Positions 35,434-43,640 of a stretch of DNA of 64,000 nucleotides are shown one piece after another. This DNA is from Streptomyces seoulensis (GTDB taxonomy: Bacteria > Actinomycetota > Actinomycetes > Streptomycetales > Streptomycetaceae), in NCBI GenBank assembly GCA_013364255.1, contig CP054936.1, forward strand, positions 7,892,353-7,956,352. The letters run 5' to 3'. Every line of letters begins with the position of its first letter. Within the stretch, counting starts at the first letter, position 1. A program made the position numbers and the translations under genes. The notes beneath the pieces were generated by a model. It did not search any database. It was not told the DNA's origin and saw only the letters and a list, made by a program, of their open reading frames with translations.

Positions 35434-35468
35434 CCACGTGTTGTACGTGGGTTCAATAGCGTGTTCAG
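35434..35468 (-). promoter_or_regulatory. P450 promoter with overlapping TetR operator candidate
   Basis: On the minus strand CTGAAC (35468-35463), a 17-nt spacer and TACAAC (35445-35440) make a good vegetative promoter about 70 nt upstream of the P450 ATG. The -10 lies inside the palindrome CCACGT-GTTGT-ACGTGG (35434-35450). A repressor bound there would block the P450 promoter; the divergent TetR gene is the obvious candidate. Confidence 0.55.
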
Positions 35469-35509
35469 TCTGGTCCGGTCGTCGAACCGGCGTCAAGTAA
35501 GGTGCGGAC

Positions 35510-36121
35510 ATGGCCGGGAACCAGGGGGAGCAGCGCACGCGCCGTCGGCTGAGCACCGAGGAGCGCAGGGAGCAGTTGCTCTCGGTCGGGGCCCGGCTGT
35601 TCTCGGAGAGCCCGTACGACGACGTGTGGATCGAGCAGGTCGCCGAGATCGCCGGCGTCTCCCGGGGGCTGCTCTACCACTACTTCCCGACCAAGCGGGA
35701 CTTCTTCGCCGCGGTGGTCGAACGCGAGAGCGAGCGGATGCTGCGGATGACCGCGGCGGTGCCCGGCGTTCCGGTGCGCGAGCAGCTCGCGGCCGGACTC
35801 GACGCGTATCTGGAGCACGTCCGGGCGCACGCGCACGGCTACCGCGCCTTCCACCGCGCCGACGCGGCCGGCGACCAGGCGGTGCGCCGCGTCTACCGGC
35901 GGGCGCTGGCCGCGCAGGAGCGGCAGATCCTGGCCGCGCTCGCCGAGGACCCCGAGTTCGGTCCGCTCGCCGCGCGCCGCCCCGACCTCGACCTGGCCGT
36001 CCGCGGCTGGCTGGCGTTCACCACCGCCGTCTGCCTGGAGTGGCTGCGCGACCCGCGGCTGAGCCGGGAGCAGGTCCGCGACCTGTGCACCCGGGCCCTG
36101 CTGGGCGTACTGACCGTCTGA
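35510..36121 (+). CDS. TetR/AcrR-family transcriptional regulator
   Basis: 203 residues. HTH: EQLLSVGARLFSESPYDDVWIEQVAEIAGVSRGLLYHYFPTKRDFF; helical ligand domain after. It is divergent from the CYP102-like gene with 141 nt between and likely represses it, as with BM3-type systems where a TetR-class or other repressor answers to fatty acids. The ligand is inferred only. Confidence 0.88.
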   Translation: MAGNQGEQRTRRRLSTEERREQLLSVGARLFSESPYDDVWIEQVAEIAGVSRGLLYHYFPTKRDFFAAVVERESERMLRMTAAVPGVPVREQLAAGLDAYLEHVRAHAHGYRAFHRADAAGDQAVRRVYRRALAAQERQILAALAEDPEFGPLAARRPDLDLAVRGWLAFTTAVCLEWLRDPRLSREQVRDLCTRALLGVLTV

Positions 36122-36232
36122 GCCGCGCCGGGCGCGCCATCGTCCCGGGCCTTGCCCGGGTGTGGGCGGCGCTCCCGGGCACCCCTGTTCGACGTTCCCC
36201 CATGGTTGGCGTACGCGGCGCACTCCTATAGG

Positions 36233-36251
36233 TTAGGCAAGGCTTACCTAA
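36233..36251. promoter_or_regulatory. Iron box (DmdR/IdeR type) upstream of DUF2470 gene
   Basis: The 19 bp TTAGGCAAGGCTTACCTAA match the IdeR/DmdR1 consensus TTAGGTTAGGCTAACCTAA at 16 positions and are largely palindromic. They begin directly after a -10-like TATAGG (36227-36232) and end 14 nt before the ATG at 36266, an ideal site for iron-dependent repression. Confidence 0.75.
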
Positions 36252-36265
36252 TGAGGAGGTTCGGG

Positions 36266-36991
36266 ATGGGTGACAGCCACACGTGGGCCGCGGTGCCCGG
36301 CGCGGCGCAGCGGGCCAGGTCGGTGCTCGCCGTCGCGTGGTCCTGCACGGTGACCACCGAGGGCTGCCCGGAGGAGTTCACCGGCGCGCACTCCGTGACC
36401 GGTGACGGACGGGTGCTCCTGCGCGCCCCCGAGGACAGCGCCCTGTCCGCCGCCGCGCTGCTCGCGCCCCGCGGCGAACTCCCCGCCCTGCTGGAGTTCG
36501 CCGACGTCGCGCCCGTCCCGGTGCGCAACCGGATCCGCGCCCGGCTGCGGCTGGCCGGCCGGTTCACCCGGGCCGGCGACACCCTCCTGTTCCAGCCGAT
36601 GCGCGTGGTGCTGCGCCAGCCGCCCGGCGCGGTGGTGATCACCCCCGCCGACTTCGCCGCCGCCGAGGCCGACCCGCTCGCCCTGGCCGAGGCCCGGCTG
36701 CTCACCCACCTCGCCGACACCCATCCCGACGCGGTCGAACGGCTCACCCGGCTGGTCGGACCCGACAGCCTGCACGGCGCGGTGCGGGTACGGCCGCTCG
36801 CCGTGGACCGGCACGCGCTGACCCTGCGCATCGAGCGCGCCCGCACCGACGGCGACGTACGGCTGCCCTTCCACGCGCCCGCCGACGACATCGCCCAGCT
36901 CACCGAACGCATGCACGTACTGCTCGCCCAGGCCGGCAGCGCCTCCTGCGGCCGGGCCCTACAACGGCAGCGCACAGACGGCGACGGGTGA
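36266..36991 (+). CDS. DUF2470-type haem/iron-utilisation-like protein
   Basis: 241 residues, mostly one DUF2470-containing fold (LAEARLLTHLADTHPDAVERL, then RVRPLAVDRHALTLRI), related to the C-terminal half of haem-utilisation and pyridoxamine-oxidase-like proteins. The ATG at 36266 is chosen because GAGGAGG lies six bases upstream; an ATG at 36251 would lie before that site. An iron box overlaps its promoter, so it should be expressed when iron is scarce. It could handle haem or siderophore iron in the cytoplasm; that is inference. The 3' end overlaps the convergent lactonase gene by 33 nt. Confidence 0.75.
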   Translation: MGDSHTWAAVPGAAQRARSVLAVAWSCTVTTEGCPEEFTGAHSVTGDGRVLLRAPEDSALSAAALLAPRGELPALLEFADVAPVPVRNRIRARLRLAGRFTRAGDTLLFQPMRVVLRQPPGAVVITPADFAAAEADPLALAEARLLTHLADTHPDAVERLTRLVGPDSLHGAVRVRPLAVDRHALTLRIERARTDGDVRLPFHAPADDIAQLTERMHVLLAQAGSASCGRALQRQRTDGDG

Positions 36992-38164
36992 GGCGAACGG
37001 CTCGCCGGCCGGCCGCAGCGCGCCGTCGGCGCGGCCGACGCGGAAGACGCCGACCGTGCCCGACTTCTGGTTCGCCGCGAACAGCAGCGCGCCGTCGGGC
37101 GAGAAGGCGATCTGGCGCGGGAAGTCGCCGCCCGCCGGCACCGCGTCCAGGAGCCTGAGCCGGGCCCCGGCGGCCTCGACGGCGTAGCGCGCCAGGGTGT
37201 TGCGGCCCCGGTTGGCGAGGTAGGCGAACCGGCCGTCGGCCGTGACCAGGAGCTGCGCCGGGTAGTTCGTGCCCTCGCCCGGCCCCGTGCTCTGCGGCGC
37301 ACCGATGGTCAGCCGGCCGGTCGGCGGGTCGTAGGCGCACACCGTGACCGTGTCGTCCACCTCGTTGGCGAGGTACGCGTACCGGCCGCCGGGGTGGAAG
37401 GTCAGATGGCGCGGCCCCGCGCCGGGCCGCGCGTGCGCCCGGGACACCTCGGTGAGCCGGCCCGCGCGGGTGTCGAGACGGTAGGTGTAGACCGTGTCGG
37501 TGCCGAGATCGACGGCCAGGACGTGACCGCCGTCCGGACTGGTGACGATCTGGTGGGCGTGCGGCCCCTGCTGGCCGGGGCCGGGCGGCGGGCTGGAGTG
37601 CGTCACCAGATCGGTGCGCTCGCCGAGCGCGCCGGAGGTCTCGACGGGGTGCACGGCGACGCTGCCGGACTGGTAGTTCGCGCTCAGCAGCCAGCGCCCG
37701 CCCGGGTGCACGGACAGATGGCACGGCCCCGCCCCGCCCGTGCTCCGGGCGCCCAGCACCGTCAGATCGGCCAGCCGTACGGCGGTCACCGCGCCGTCCT
37801 GGCGCTCGTCGACCGCGTACAGCGTGCGCCCGTCGGGATGCGCGGCGAGGTAGGACGGATCGGCCACGCCGGTCACGGCGCCGCGGCCGGTCACGGCCCC
37901 CGAGACCGGGTCGTACGCCGCCACGCCGATCCCCGGGCCGCCGCCCGCGACGGATGTGTAGGCGCCCAGGTACAGCGGCCGCGGGGCAGAGCCGTGGCGG
38001 GCGGGCCCGTCGTCGGCCGCGCTCGGCCGCGCGGTGGGCGGTGCGCCCCGCCCGGCCGGCGGGGCCGCCGGCGCCGGGAGCCCCGCCACCGCGGCGGCCC
38101 CCGTCACCGCCCCCACGAAGCGGCGCCTGCTCCAGCCGCGCGACACTCCTGCCCCACCGTCCAT
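36959..38164 (-). CDS. Tat-exported lactonase-like seven-bladed beta-propeller (YbhE family)
   Basis: 401 residues. The N-terminus is a twin-arginine signal (S12-R-R-R-F-V) followed by an Ala-rich core. Repeats of the 6-phosphogluconolactonase/muconate-lactonising propeller follow (PSYLAAHPDGRTLYAV, PCHLSVHPGGRWLLSANY, PRHLTFHPGGRYAYLANE, PRQIAFSPDGALLFAAN). The export signal makes a cytosolic pentose-phosphate role unlikely, so the substrate is unknown. GAGGTG precedes the ATG. It could share a transcript with the FUSC gene upstream on the same strand (157 nt apart). Confidence 0.87.
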   Translation of the reverse strand: MDGGAGVSRGWSRRRFVGAVTGAAAVAGLPAPAAPPAGRGAPPTARPSAADDGPARHGSAPRPLYLGAYTSVAGGGPGIGVAAYDPVSGAVTGRGAVTGVADPSYLAAHPDGRTLYAVDERQDGAVTAVRLADLTVLGARSTGGAGPCHLSVHPGGRWLLSANYQSGSVAVHPVETSGALGERTDLVTHSSPPPGPGQQGPHAHQIVTSPDGGHVLAVDLGTDTVYTYRLDTRAGRLTEVSRAHARPGAGPRHLTFHPGGRYAYLANEVDDTVTVCAYDPPTGRLTIGAPQSTGPGEGTNYPAQLLVTADGRFAYLANRGRNTLARYAVEAAGARLRLLDAVPAGGDFPRQIAFSPDGALLFAANQKSGTVGVFRVGRADGALRPAGEPFASPVAVCALPL

Positions 38165-38321
38165 GTCCGCACCTCAGGTCGTCGACTGTCCCGGTCCGCC
38201 CCACACCTTGGCCCGGACCGCCCGCGAACGGCAAGAACGGCAACCATCGTTGCGCCCACCGCAACGCACCGCCGCCCCATGTGGCACGGGGCCACCTGCA
38301 ACCGCCCCGCGCCCGTCGCCC

Positions 38322-39563
38322 CTACCGGCCGCCGTCCCGGCTCCGGCGCCGCTTGACCGGTGCGCCCAGCCGGTCCGCGAACCGGGTCAGCCGCGACCTG
38401 CGCTCGCGCTGTGCCCGCGTGTGCCGGTCCAGCTCCTCCAGCAGCCGCTTGGAACGGTGCTCGGTGTCCATCTCGTCGATGATGCGGTTCACCTCGGTCA
38501 GCACCGCGCCCTGGAGCTGCCACTGGCTCGCGTCGCGCTGGATCTCCTCCAGCATCAGCTGCGCCAGCTTGTCGCGGGTGACCGCGGCCTGCCGCAGCTC
38601 GGCGGCGAGCCGGGACTCGGCCGACTCCGCGCTCACGCTCACGTCGGTGGTCACCAGCACCGCGTAGCTGACCACCGCGTCGGAGATCTCGCACAGCAGC
38701 TGCTGCACCGCGGGCCCCGTCTGCGGCGAGAACAGCGGCTCCGGCTCGCGCTCCTTGGCCAGGTCGGTCAGGCTGCGCGCCAGCACCCGCAGCACCACCG
38801 TGCAGATCTCCAGCGTGTCCAGACCGGTGCGCAGCACCACCCGGTGCAGCAGCCCCTCCCGGACCCGCGGGTTCAGCCGGAGGCTGTCCTCGGCCTGCCG
38901 CAGGGCCGCGTCCACGTCGGCGATGTCGTGGTCGAGGCGGCGCGCCTCGTGCAGCCGCTCGGCGGCCTGCTCCACCGGGGTGTCGCCGGTCACCTGGTCG
39001 CCCATGCGCAGCATCAGCCGGCGCATCCGGCGCGCCAGGCCCTCGATCGACTCGCCCGCCTGCTCGGTCCACAGCGGGGGAGCGAGCAGCAGATTGCAGG
39101 CCATGCCGACCACCGCGCCGATCAGCGTCTCCACGATCCGCGCCCAGGCGGTGCTGCCGACCGTGGTGACGCCCAGCACGAGCATCGCGCTGATCGCCAC
39201 CTCGGCCACGAACTCGTCCACCCGCACCAGGTGGCCGACGGCCAGCCCGGCCAGGATCACCAGCGCCAGACTCCACCAGGTCAGGCCCACCAGGAGGGAG
39301 AAGGCGATGGCGACGATCACGCCGGCCACCACCGCGTTGACCCGGCGGATACTGGTGGTCAGCGTCGCGAAGAGGGTGACCTGCACGACCAGCAGCGCGG
39401 TCAGCGGGGCGGTCAGCGGGGCCGGCTCGGGGCTCAGCCATTTCGCGAACACATAGGCGACCGTCGCCGCGACCGTCGACCGGAAGGCCTGGACGACCAC
39501 CGGATCGCGGTGCCGCCGCACCAGCCTGACGAAGGACGAGATCCACTCACGTACATCTTGCAT
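38322..39563 (-). CDS. FUSC-family membrane protein (aromatic-acid exporter-like)
   Basis: 413 residues. Five or six membrane segments occupy residues 25-170 (TVAATVAYVFAKWL, LTALLVVQVTLFATL, VVAGVIVAIAFSLLVGL, LVILAGLAVGHLV), followed by a long helical cytoplasmic part rich in Glu/Arg/Leu and a basic tail (KRRRSRDGGR). FUSC proteins include the p-hydroxybenzoate efflux subunit AaeB; the substrate here is unknown. A second FUSC protein is encoded at 44993-46306. Confidence 0.85.
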   Translation of the reverse strand: MQDVREWISSFVRLVRRHRDPVVVQAFRSTVAATVAYVFAKWLSPEPAPLTAPLTALLVVQVTLFATLTTSIRRVNAVVAGVIVAIAFSLLVGLTWWSLALVILAGLAVGHLVRVDEFVAEVAISAMLVLGVTTVGSTAWARIVETLIGAVVGMACNLLLAPPLWTEQAGESIEGLARRMRRLMLRMGDQVTGDTPVEQAAERLHEARRLDHDIADVDAALRQAEDSLRLNPRVREGLLHRVVLRTGLDTLEICTVVLRVLARSLTDLAKEREPEPLFSPQTGPAVQQLLCEISDAVVSYAVLVTTDVSVSAESAESRLAAELRQAAVTRDKLAQLMLEEIQRDASQWQLQGAVLTEVNRIIDEMDTEHRSKRLLEELDRHTRAQRERRSRLTRFADRLGAPVKRRRSRDGGR

Positions 39564-39684
39564 TCCTTGCGCTGTTCCCCGTTCGCCTTCGCGTCGAACG
39601 TGGTCGGCGCCGAGTGCGACCGTCCGGGGCCGCCGGTCACGGACCCGCGACCGGCCCGGCCCGGGGCCGCGAACGGCCCGGGCG

Positions 39685-40179
39685 TCAGGTGTGGAGCTTG
39701 TCCAGGAAGGCCGCCAGATTGCCCTTCATCCGGTCGATCTGCTCGGCCACCGTCAGGCTCTCCTCGAAGCGGGCGCCGGAGTCGGGGACCTTCTTGCCGC
39801 GCACGTACAGGGGGCAGGCCAGATCGGTGCACATGTAAAGGCCGACCGAGTTGCCCTCGCGGCCCGCCGGGCCGGCCTTGCGGGCCGTCATCAGCGAGAC
39901 CCCGCCGCCGGGGTGCGTGGTCAGGCACAGCGAGCACATGCTGCGGTGCAGGAAGCCGCGCCGGACGGCCGGGAAGCGCAGCGCGATGCCGACCGGCCGG
40001 CCGTCCCGCTCGGTGACCAGATGGCTGCGGTCGGGCGCGCCCGGATCGCGCCAGCCCAGGAAGTCCAGGTCGTCCCAGGGCAGCTCGCCGAGGTCGCGCG
40101 GCACGGCCAGCCGCTTGGCCTCGCCCTTGGAGCAGTTGACGAACGAGGTGCGGATGTCCTGCTCGGTGAGCGGTCTCAT
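39685..40179 (-). CDS. FBP-type EF-G-binding protein, treble-clef zinc finger
   Basis: 164 residues. Four cysteines (C82, C85, C117, C122 in SMCSLCL and YMCTDLACPLYVRGKK) form the treble-clef zinc finger of the elongation-factor-G-binding FBP family. Related proteins (FusB) release EF-G from the ribosome and give fusidic acid resistance. Known actinomycete members are short like this one. It lies upstream of the FUSC gene on the same strand (121 nt). Confidence 0.82.
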   Translation of the reverse strand: MRPLTEQDIRTSFVNCSKGEAKRLAVPRDLGELPWDDLDFLGWRDPGAPDRSHLVTERDGRPVGIALRFPAVRRGFLHRSMCSLCLTTHPGGGVSLMTARKAGPAGREGNSVGLYMCTDLACPLYVRGKKVPDSGARFEESLTVAEQIDRMKGNLAAFLDKLHT

Positions 40180-40346
40180 CGGGGGCTCCTGCGGAAGACG
40201 GCAAAGTGCCTAAGGGTTTTAGTTACGCGGCTAGAGTAGGCAGGCCGCGGCCCCGGAGGCCAGTGAATTTCGGGCGGTACGGGTCACCTCGGGCGGATGG
40301 CGGTTCCGTATCCTTTGCCACGACAGGCCCGAGAGTCGGACACGTC

Positions 40347-40367
40347 TTAATTTATTGCGTGGACTAA
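40347..40367 (+). promoter_or_regulatory. ROK-type operator candidate (site A) upstream of ROK gene
   Basis: An AT-rich 21-bp element: TTAATTTA, four bases, GTGGACTAA. It lies 77-97 nt upstream of the ROK ATG and matches, at 16 of 21 positions, the element at 50894-50914 upstream of the GH16 gene. It is likely the binding site of the ROK regulator. Confidence 0.6.
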
Positions 40368-40443
40368 GGGGTCGAATAAGTCGCGTCGGGGTGGCTCGCG
40401 GCGGTATGTTGCAGGTCGGGCAGGGTTCGGACAAGGGAGCCAC

Positions 40444-41733
40444 ATGGCGGCGGGGCGGAACGGGCGCACGGTGCGCGATCTCAGGCGGGCCAACCGCACG
40501 GCCGTACTCCAGCGGCTGTACTTCGACGGGCCCCTCAGCCGCTTCGAACTGGGCCCGGCGACCGGGCTCAGCTCCGGATCGATCAGCAACGTCGTCGCGG
40601 ACCTGGTCGCCGACGGACTGGTCGAGGAGGCCGGCAGCGTCGACTCCGACGGCGGCCGGCCGCGCACCCTGCTGCGGGTGTCCCCGGCCAGCGGCCACAT
40701 GATCGGCGTGGACGTCGGCGAGACCCGGGTCCGCATCGAGCTGTTCGACCTCGCCCTGACCGAACTCGCCCGCGCCGAGCGCCCGCTGACCCCCCAGCGC
40801 TACGACGTCGACGTGATCACCGGCCACGTCCGGGACGGCATCGCCGAGGTCCTGGCCGCCGCGCACCTGGCGCCCGAACGGCTTTTGGGCGTCGGCATCG
40901 GCGTCCCCGGCATCGTCGAGCACACCCCCGACCGGGGCGCCGTCGTGCACGGCCAGACCATCGGCTGGAACGCGGTGCCCCTGGAAGCGCTGCTGCGCAC
41001 CGATTCCCGGCTGCCCGACAGCGTCCCCTACTTCATCGACAACGGCGCCAAGACGCTCGGCCAGGCCGAGATGTGGTTCGGCGCCGGGCGCGGCGCGGGC
41101 AACGCGGTCGTGGTGCTGTTCGGCTCGGGCGTCGGCGCCTGCCTGGTCACCCCCGAGGTGGAGCGCGGCCGGGCCGTGGAGTGGGGGCACCTGACGGTCC
41201 GGGTGCGGGGGCGGCGCTGCCGGTGCGGCGCGCTGGGCTGCCTGGAGGCGTACGCCGGTGCGGAGTCCCTGCTGGCCCGCTGGCGCGAGGAGGGCGGGCG
41301 GCCGCCGCGCGACGCCGACGAGGAGACCGCGCTGACCGCCATGCTGGCCGCCGCCTACCCGCCCGAGGGCCAGGACGCCGACCCGGTCGCGCTCGGCGTC
41401 CTGGAGGAGACCGCCGAGTACCTGGGCGCCGGCCTGTCCGACCTGATCAACCTCTTCCAGCCCGAGCGCATCCTCATCGGCGGCTGGGCCGGCCTCCAGC
41501 TCGGCCCCCGTTTCCTGCCCGCCGTACGCCGCCACGCCACCGCGTACGCGCTGCGCCACCCGGCCGAGAACGTGACCGTGGAGCTCGGCCGGCTCGGCCC
41601 CGACGCGGTCACCGTCGGCGCCGCGATCCTGCCGCTCGCCGACTTCTTCACCCGCGGCGGCCGGCGCGCCGAACCCGTCGCCCAGGACCGGCTGCCGGCC
41701 TGGCAGACCGCGCTGGAGGAGCGCAGGGCGTAG
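40444..41733 (+). CDS. ROK-family transcriptional regulator
   Basis: 429 residues: N-terminal winged helix (RLYFDGPLSRFELGPATGLSSGSISNVVADLVADGLVEEAG), then the ROK sugar-kinase-like fold with the GVDVGETRVRIELFDL phosphate motif and the zinc site CRCGALGCLEAYAG near residue 259. NagC/XylR-like proteins repress carbohydrate genes until a sugar binds. GGGAG precedes the ATG. An AT-rich 21-bp motif upstream recurs before the GH16 gene at 50818, hinting at autoregulation plus control of that glycosidase. A very stable hairpin follows the gene. Confidence 0.9.
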   Translation: MAAGRNGRTVRDLRRANRTAVLQRLYFDGPLSRFELGPATGLSSGSISNVVADLVADGLVEEAGSVDSDGGRPRTLLRVSPASGHMIGVDVGETRVRIELFDLALTELARAERPLTPQRYDVDVITGHVRDGIAEVLAAAHLAPERLLGVGIGVPGIVEHTPDRGAVVHGQTIGWNAVPLEALLRTDSRLPDSVPYFIDNGAKTLGQAEMWFGAGRGAGNAVVVLFGSGVGACLVTPEVERGRAVEWGHLTVRVRGRRCRCGALGCLEAYAGAESLLARWREEGGRPPRDADEETALTAMLAAAYPPEGQDADPVALGVLEETAEYLGAGLSDLINLFQPERILIGGWAGLQLGPRFLPAVRRHATAYALRHPAENVTVELGRLGPDAVTVGAAILPLADFFTRGGRRAEPVAQDRLPAWQTALEERRA

Positions 41734-42163
41734 GCACGGGGAGGGGCGGCCGGCGGCGGTGCGCCCTTCGGCGCGGATCCGGGAGCCGGGGGAGGGAGGG
41801 CCGCCGGTCCGACGGCGCGGAAGGGCGCGGGACCGCCCGCACGGCGGGAGGCGTCGTGCGGGCGGTCCCGCGCGGCGGCCCGGCCGGCGGCCCGGGCCCG
41901 GTTCGGCCGAGGTCCGGGCGCCGGCTGGACCGCCGGACAGTGTGCCACGGCCCACGGCGGCGCGGGACCCTGGACGAGCGCTGCCACGACGCGGGTCCCG
42001 GCCCGCCTGCCGAGCGGCCGCTACGTCGTGCCCGCCCGGCCGACGGAGCCCCGCGGCCGGGCGCCGACGCCGCCCGGCGGGGAGGTTTCGCAGGTCATCG
42101 CGGAGGTACCCGCGGGTCGCCCCCTGACGCGCGGGGGCCGCACCGACGCGAAGGGAGTTCCCC
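41734..42163. other. 430-nt gap containing the ROK terminator
   Basis: Apart from the 19-bp stem hairpin at 41825-41873 and the ribosome site of the next small gene (GAAGGGA near 42151), I see nothing that supports a gene here. Confidence 0.45.
41825..41873 (+). terminator. Perfect 19-bp stem hairpin after ROK gene
   Basis: Arms of 19 perfectly complementary bases (41825-41843 and 41855-41873; core GACCGCCCGCACG) enclose an 11-nt loop. It starts about 90 nt after the ROK stop. There is no T-run, but it is by far the strongest simple stem noticed in the window. Confidence 0.6.
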
Positions 42164-42427
42164 GTGACCGACGACCACCGCGCCGCACCCGGCGAGAACG
42201 GCGCGCCCGTCCCGCGTGACATGCCCGACCAGCAGGCCCAGGGCGACGAGGATCCCTGGGAGGCGGCCGACCGGACCGCGATGGCCAGGGCCGCCCGCTC
42301 CGAGCCCGACGCCGGCGACGACGTGCCCGACACCGACGAGGCGGGCACGGGCCCCGGCGGCGGCTCCCCCTCCGCGGGCGCGGTGCACCCCGAGGAGCGG
42401 CCCGAGCCGGAGGAGCCGTCCGGCTGA
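42164..42427 (+). CDS. Small acidic, probably disordered protein of unknown function
   Basis: 87 residues starting with GTG after GAAGGGA. It is rich in Asp, Glu, Pro, Gly and Ala (DDHRAAPGENGAPVPRDMP, DVPDTDEAGTGPGGG) with only one short helix-like patch (DPWEAADRTAMARAARSE). No domain recognised. The start signal and composition argue that it is real; Streptomyces genomes carry many such small acidic proteins. The function is unknown. Confidence 0.5.
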   Translation: MTDDHRAAPGENGAPVPRDMPDQQAQGDEDPWEAADRTAMARAARSEPDAGDDVPDTDEAGTGPGGGSPSAGAVHPEERPEPEEPSG

Positions 42428-42505
42428 CGTACGCCCGCGCCGCTTACCCCAGGCGTCCACGGGCGGCTCCCTCGCGTGGGTCGCCGCCCCCGGGGCCGCG
42501 CCGGC

Positions 42506-43534
42506 TCAGCCGACCTTGCGGCCCCGCATGGGTGCGGTGTCCGCGCCCGCACCGCGCTGGAGCCCCTCCAGGAACTCCTGGATCACCTCGACGGCCGTAC
42601 GCCGGGGGCGCCAGCCCAGCTCGGTGTGGGCCCGGGTGCAGTCCATCAGGGGCAGGCGGAGCACCGCGTCGAACAGGTGCGGGGAGGCGGGCAGCAGGCG
42701 CAGCCCCCAGGCGGCGGCGATCGCCGAGCGCGCCGCGGTGCGCGGCAGCCGCACCGGCCGGGCGTCCAGCAGCTCGCCCAGCACCTTGGCGTCCAGCGGC
42801 GGGTCCGCGGCCAGGTTGAACGCCCCGCGCACCTCCCGGCGCAGCGCGAGCTGGTAGGCGCGCGCGCCGTCGTCCGTGTGCAGGGCCTGCACCCGCAGCC
42901 CGGGGATGTCCGGCAGGAACGGCAGCAGCTCCGGCCGGGCCAGCGGCCCGGGCAGGAACCGGCCGCCGAAGATGCGCCGCTGCTCGCTCGCCGACTCCGC
43001 CTTGAACAGGAACGCCGGCCGCATCCGCACCACCCGGACGCCGGGGTGGTCGCGTTCGAAGGTGTCCAGGGTCCGTTCCAGGTACGCCTTCTCCCGGGTG
43101 TACGCCGCGTCCGGCCAGCCGTGGGTCGGCCAGGACTCGTCCACGGGCCGGTCCTTGGGGCCGGGCGAGTACGCGCCGACCGAGGAGGCGTGCACCAAGG
43201 CCGGCACCCGGGCGGCGGCCACCGCCTCGAAGACCCGGATGCTGCCCAGGACGTTGGTGCGCCAGGTCGTGGCCGGGTCGTGCGTCGGCTGGAACGCCCA
43301 GGCGAGGTGGATCACCGCGTCCGCGCCCTCGAACTCGGCGGCCAGTCCGGCCTGTTCGGAGGCCACGTCCACGGCCGCCCACTCCGTCTTCGGCGGCGAC
43401 CAGTCGGGGATCCGGCGAGCCAGGCCCCGGACCGAGGCCACCTCCGGGTCCTCGGAGAGCAGACGGACGACGCTGGTACCGACGTTGCCGGTGGCGCCCG
43501 TGACGACGATCCTGCTGCCCGAAGCGCTGCTCAC
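42506..43534 (-). CDS. NAD-dependent epimerase/dehydratase family protein
   Basis: 342 residues of the extended SDR type: NAD motif VTGATGNVG near residue 12, HASSVGAYSPG before the active-site YTREK (YxxxK), and a C-terminal substrate domain. It acts in the cytoplasm on a nucleotide sugar or other carbonyl/hydroxyl substrate; no sugar biosynthesis cluster is nearby. GAGGAG precedes the ATG. It lies 106 nt after another SDR gene on the same strand. Confidence 0.87.
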   Translation of the reverse strand: MSSASGSRIVVTGATGNVGTSVVRLLSEDPEVASVRGLARRIPDWSPPKTEWAAVDVASEQAGLAAEFEGADAVIHLAWAFQPTHDPATTWRTNVLGSIRVFEAVAAARVPALVHASSVGAYSPGPKDRPVDESWPTHGWPDAAYTREKAYLERTLDTFERDHPGVRVVRMRPAFLFKAESASEQRRIFGGRFLPGPLARPELLPFLPDIPGLRVQALHTDDGARAYQLALRREVRGAFNLAADPPLDAKVLGELLDARPVRLPRTAARSAIAAAWGLRLLPASPHLFDAVLRLPLMDCTRAHTELGWRPRRTAVEVIQEFLEGLQRGAGADTAPMRGRKVG

Positions 43535-43640
43535 CTGGGACTCCTCTCGGCCGGCGACTGACGACGCGCACCCGAGTACCGCGGTCCCCGCGGCTCAACC
43601 CGGCCGCGGACCGCCGGCCCGCGCCGCTCCGGCCCGCGCC

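Noticed and set aside
42428..42505. Terminator between the small acidic gene and the epimerase
   Set aside because: GGCGGC and GCCGCC can pair, but with six bases and a 15-nt loop in GC-rich DNA this is not above expectation.
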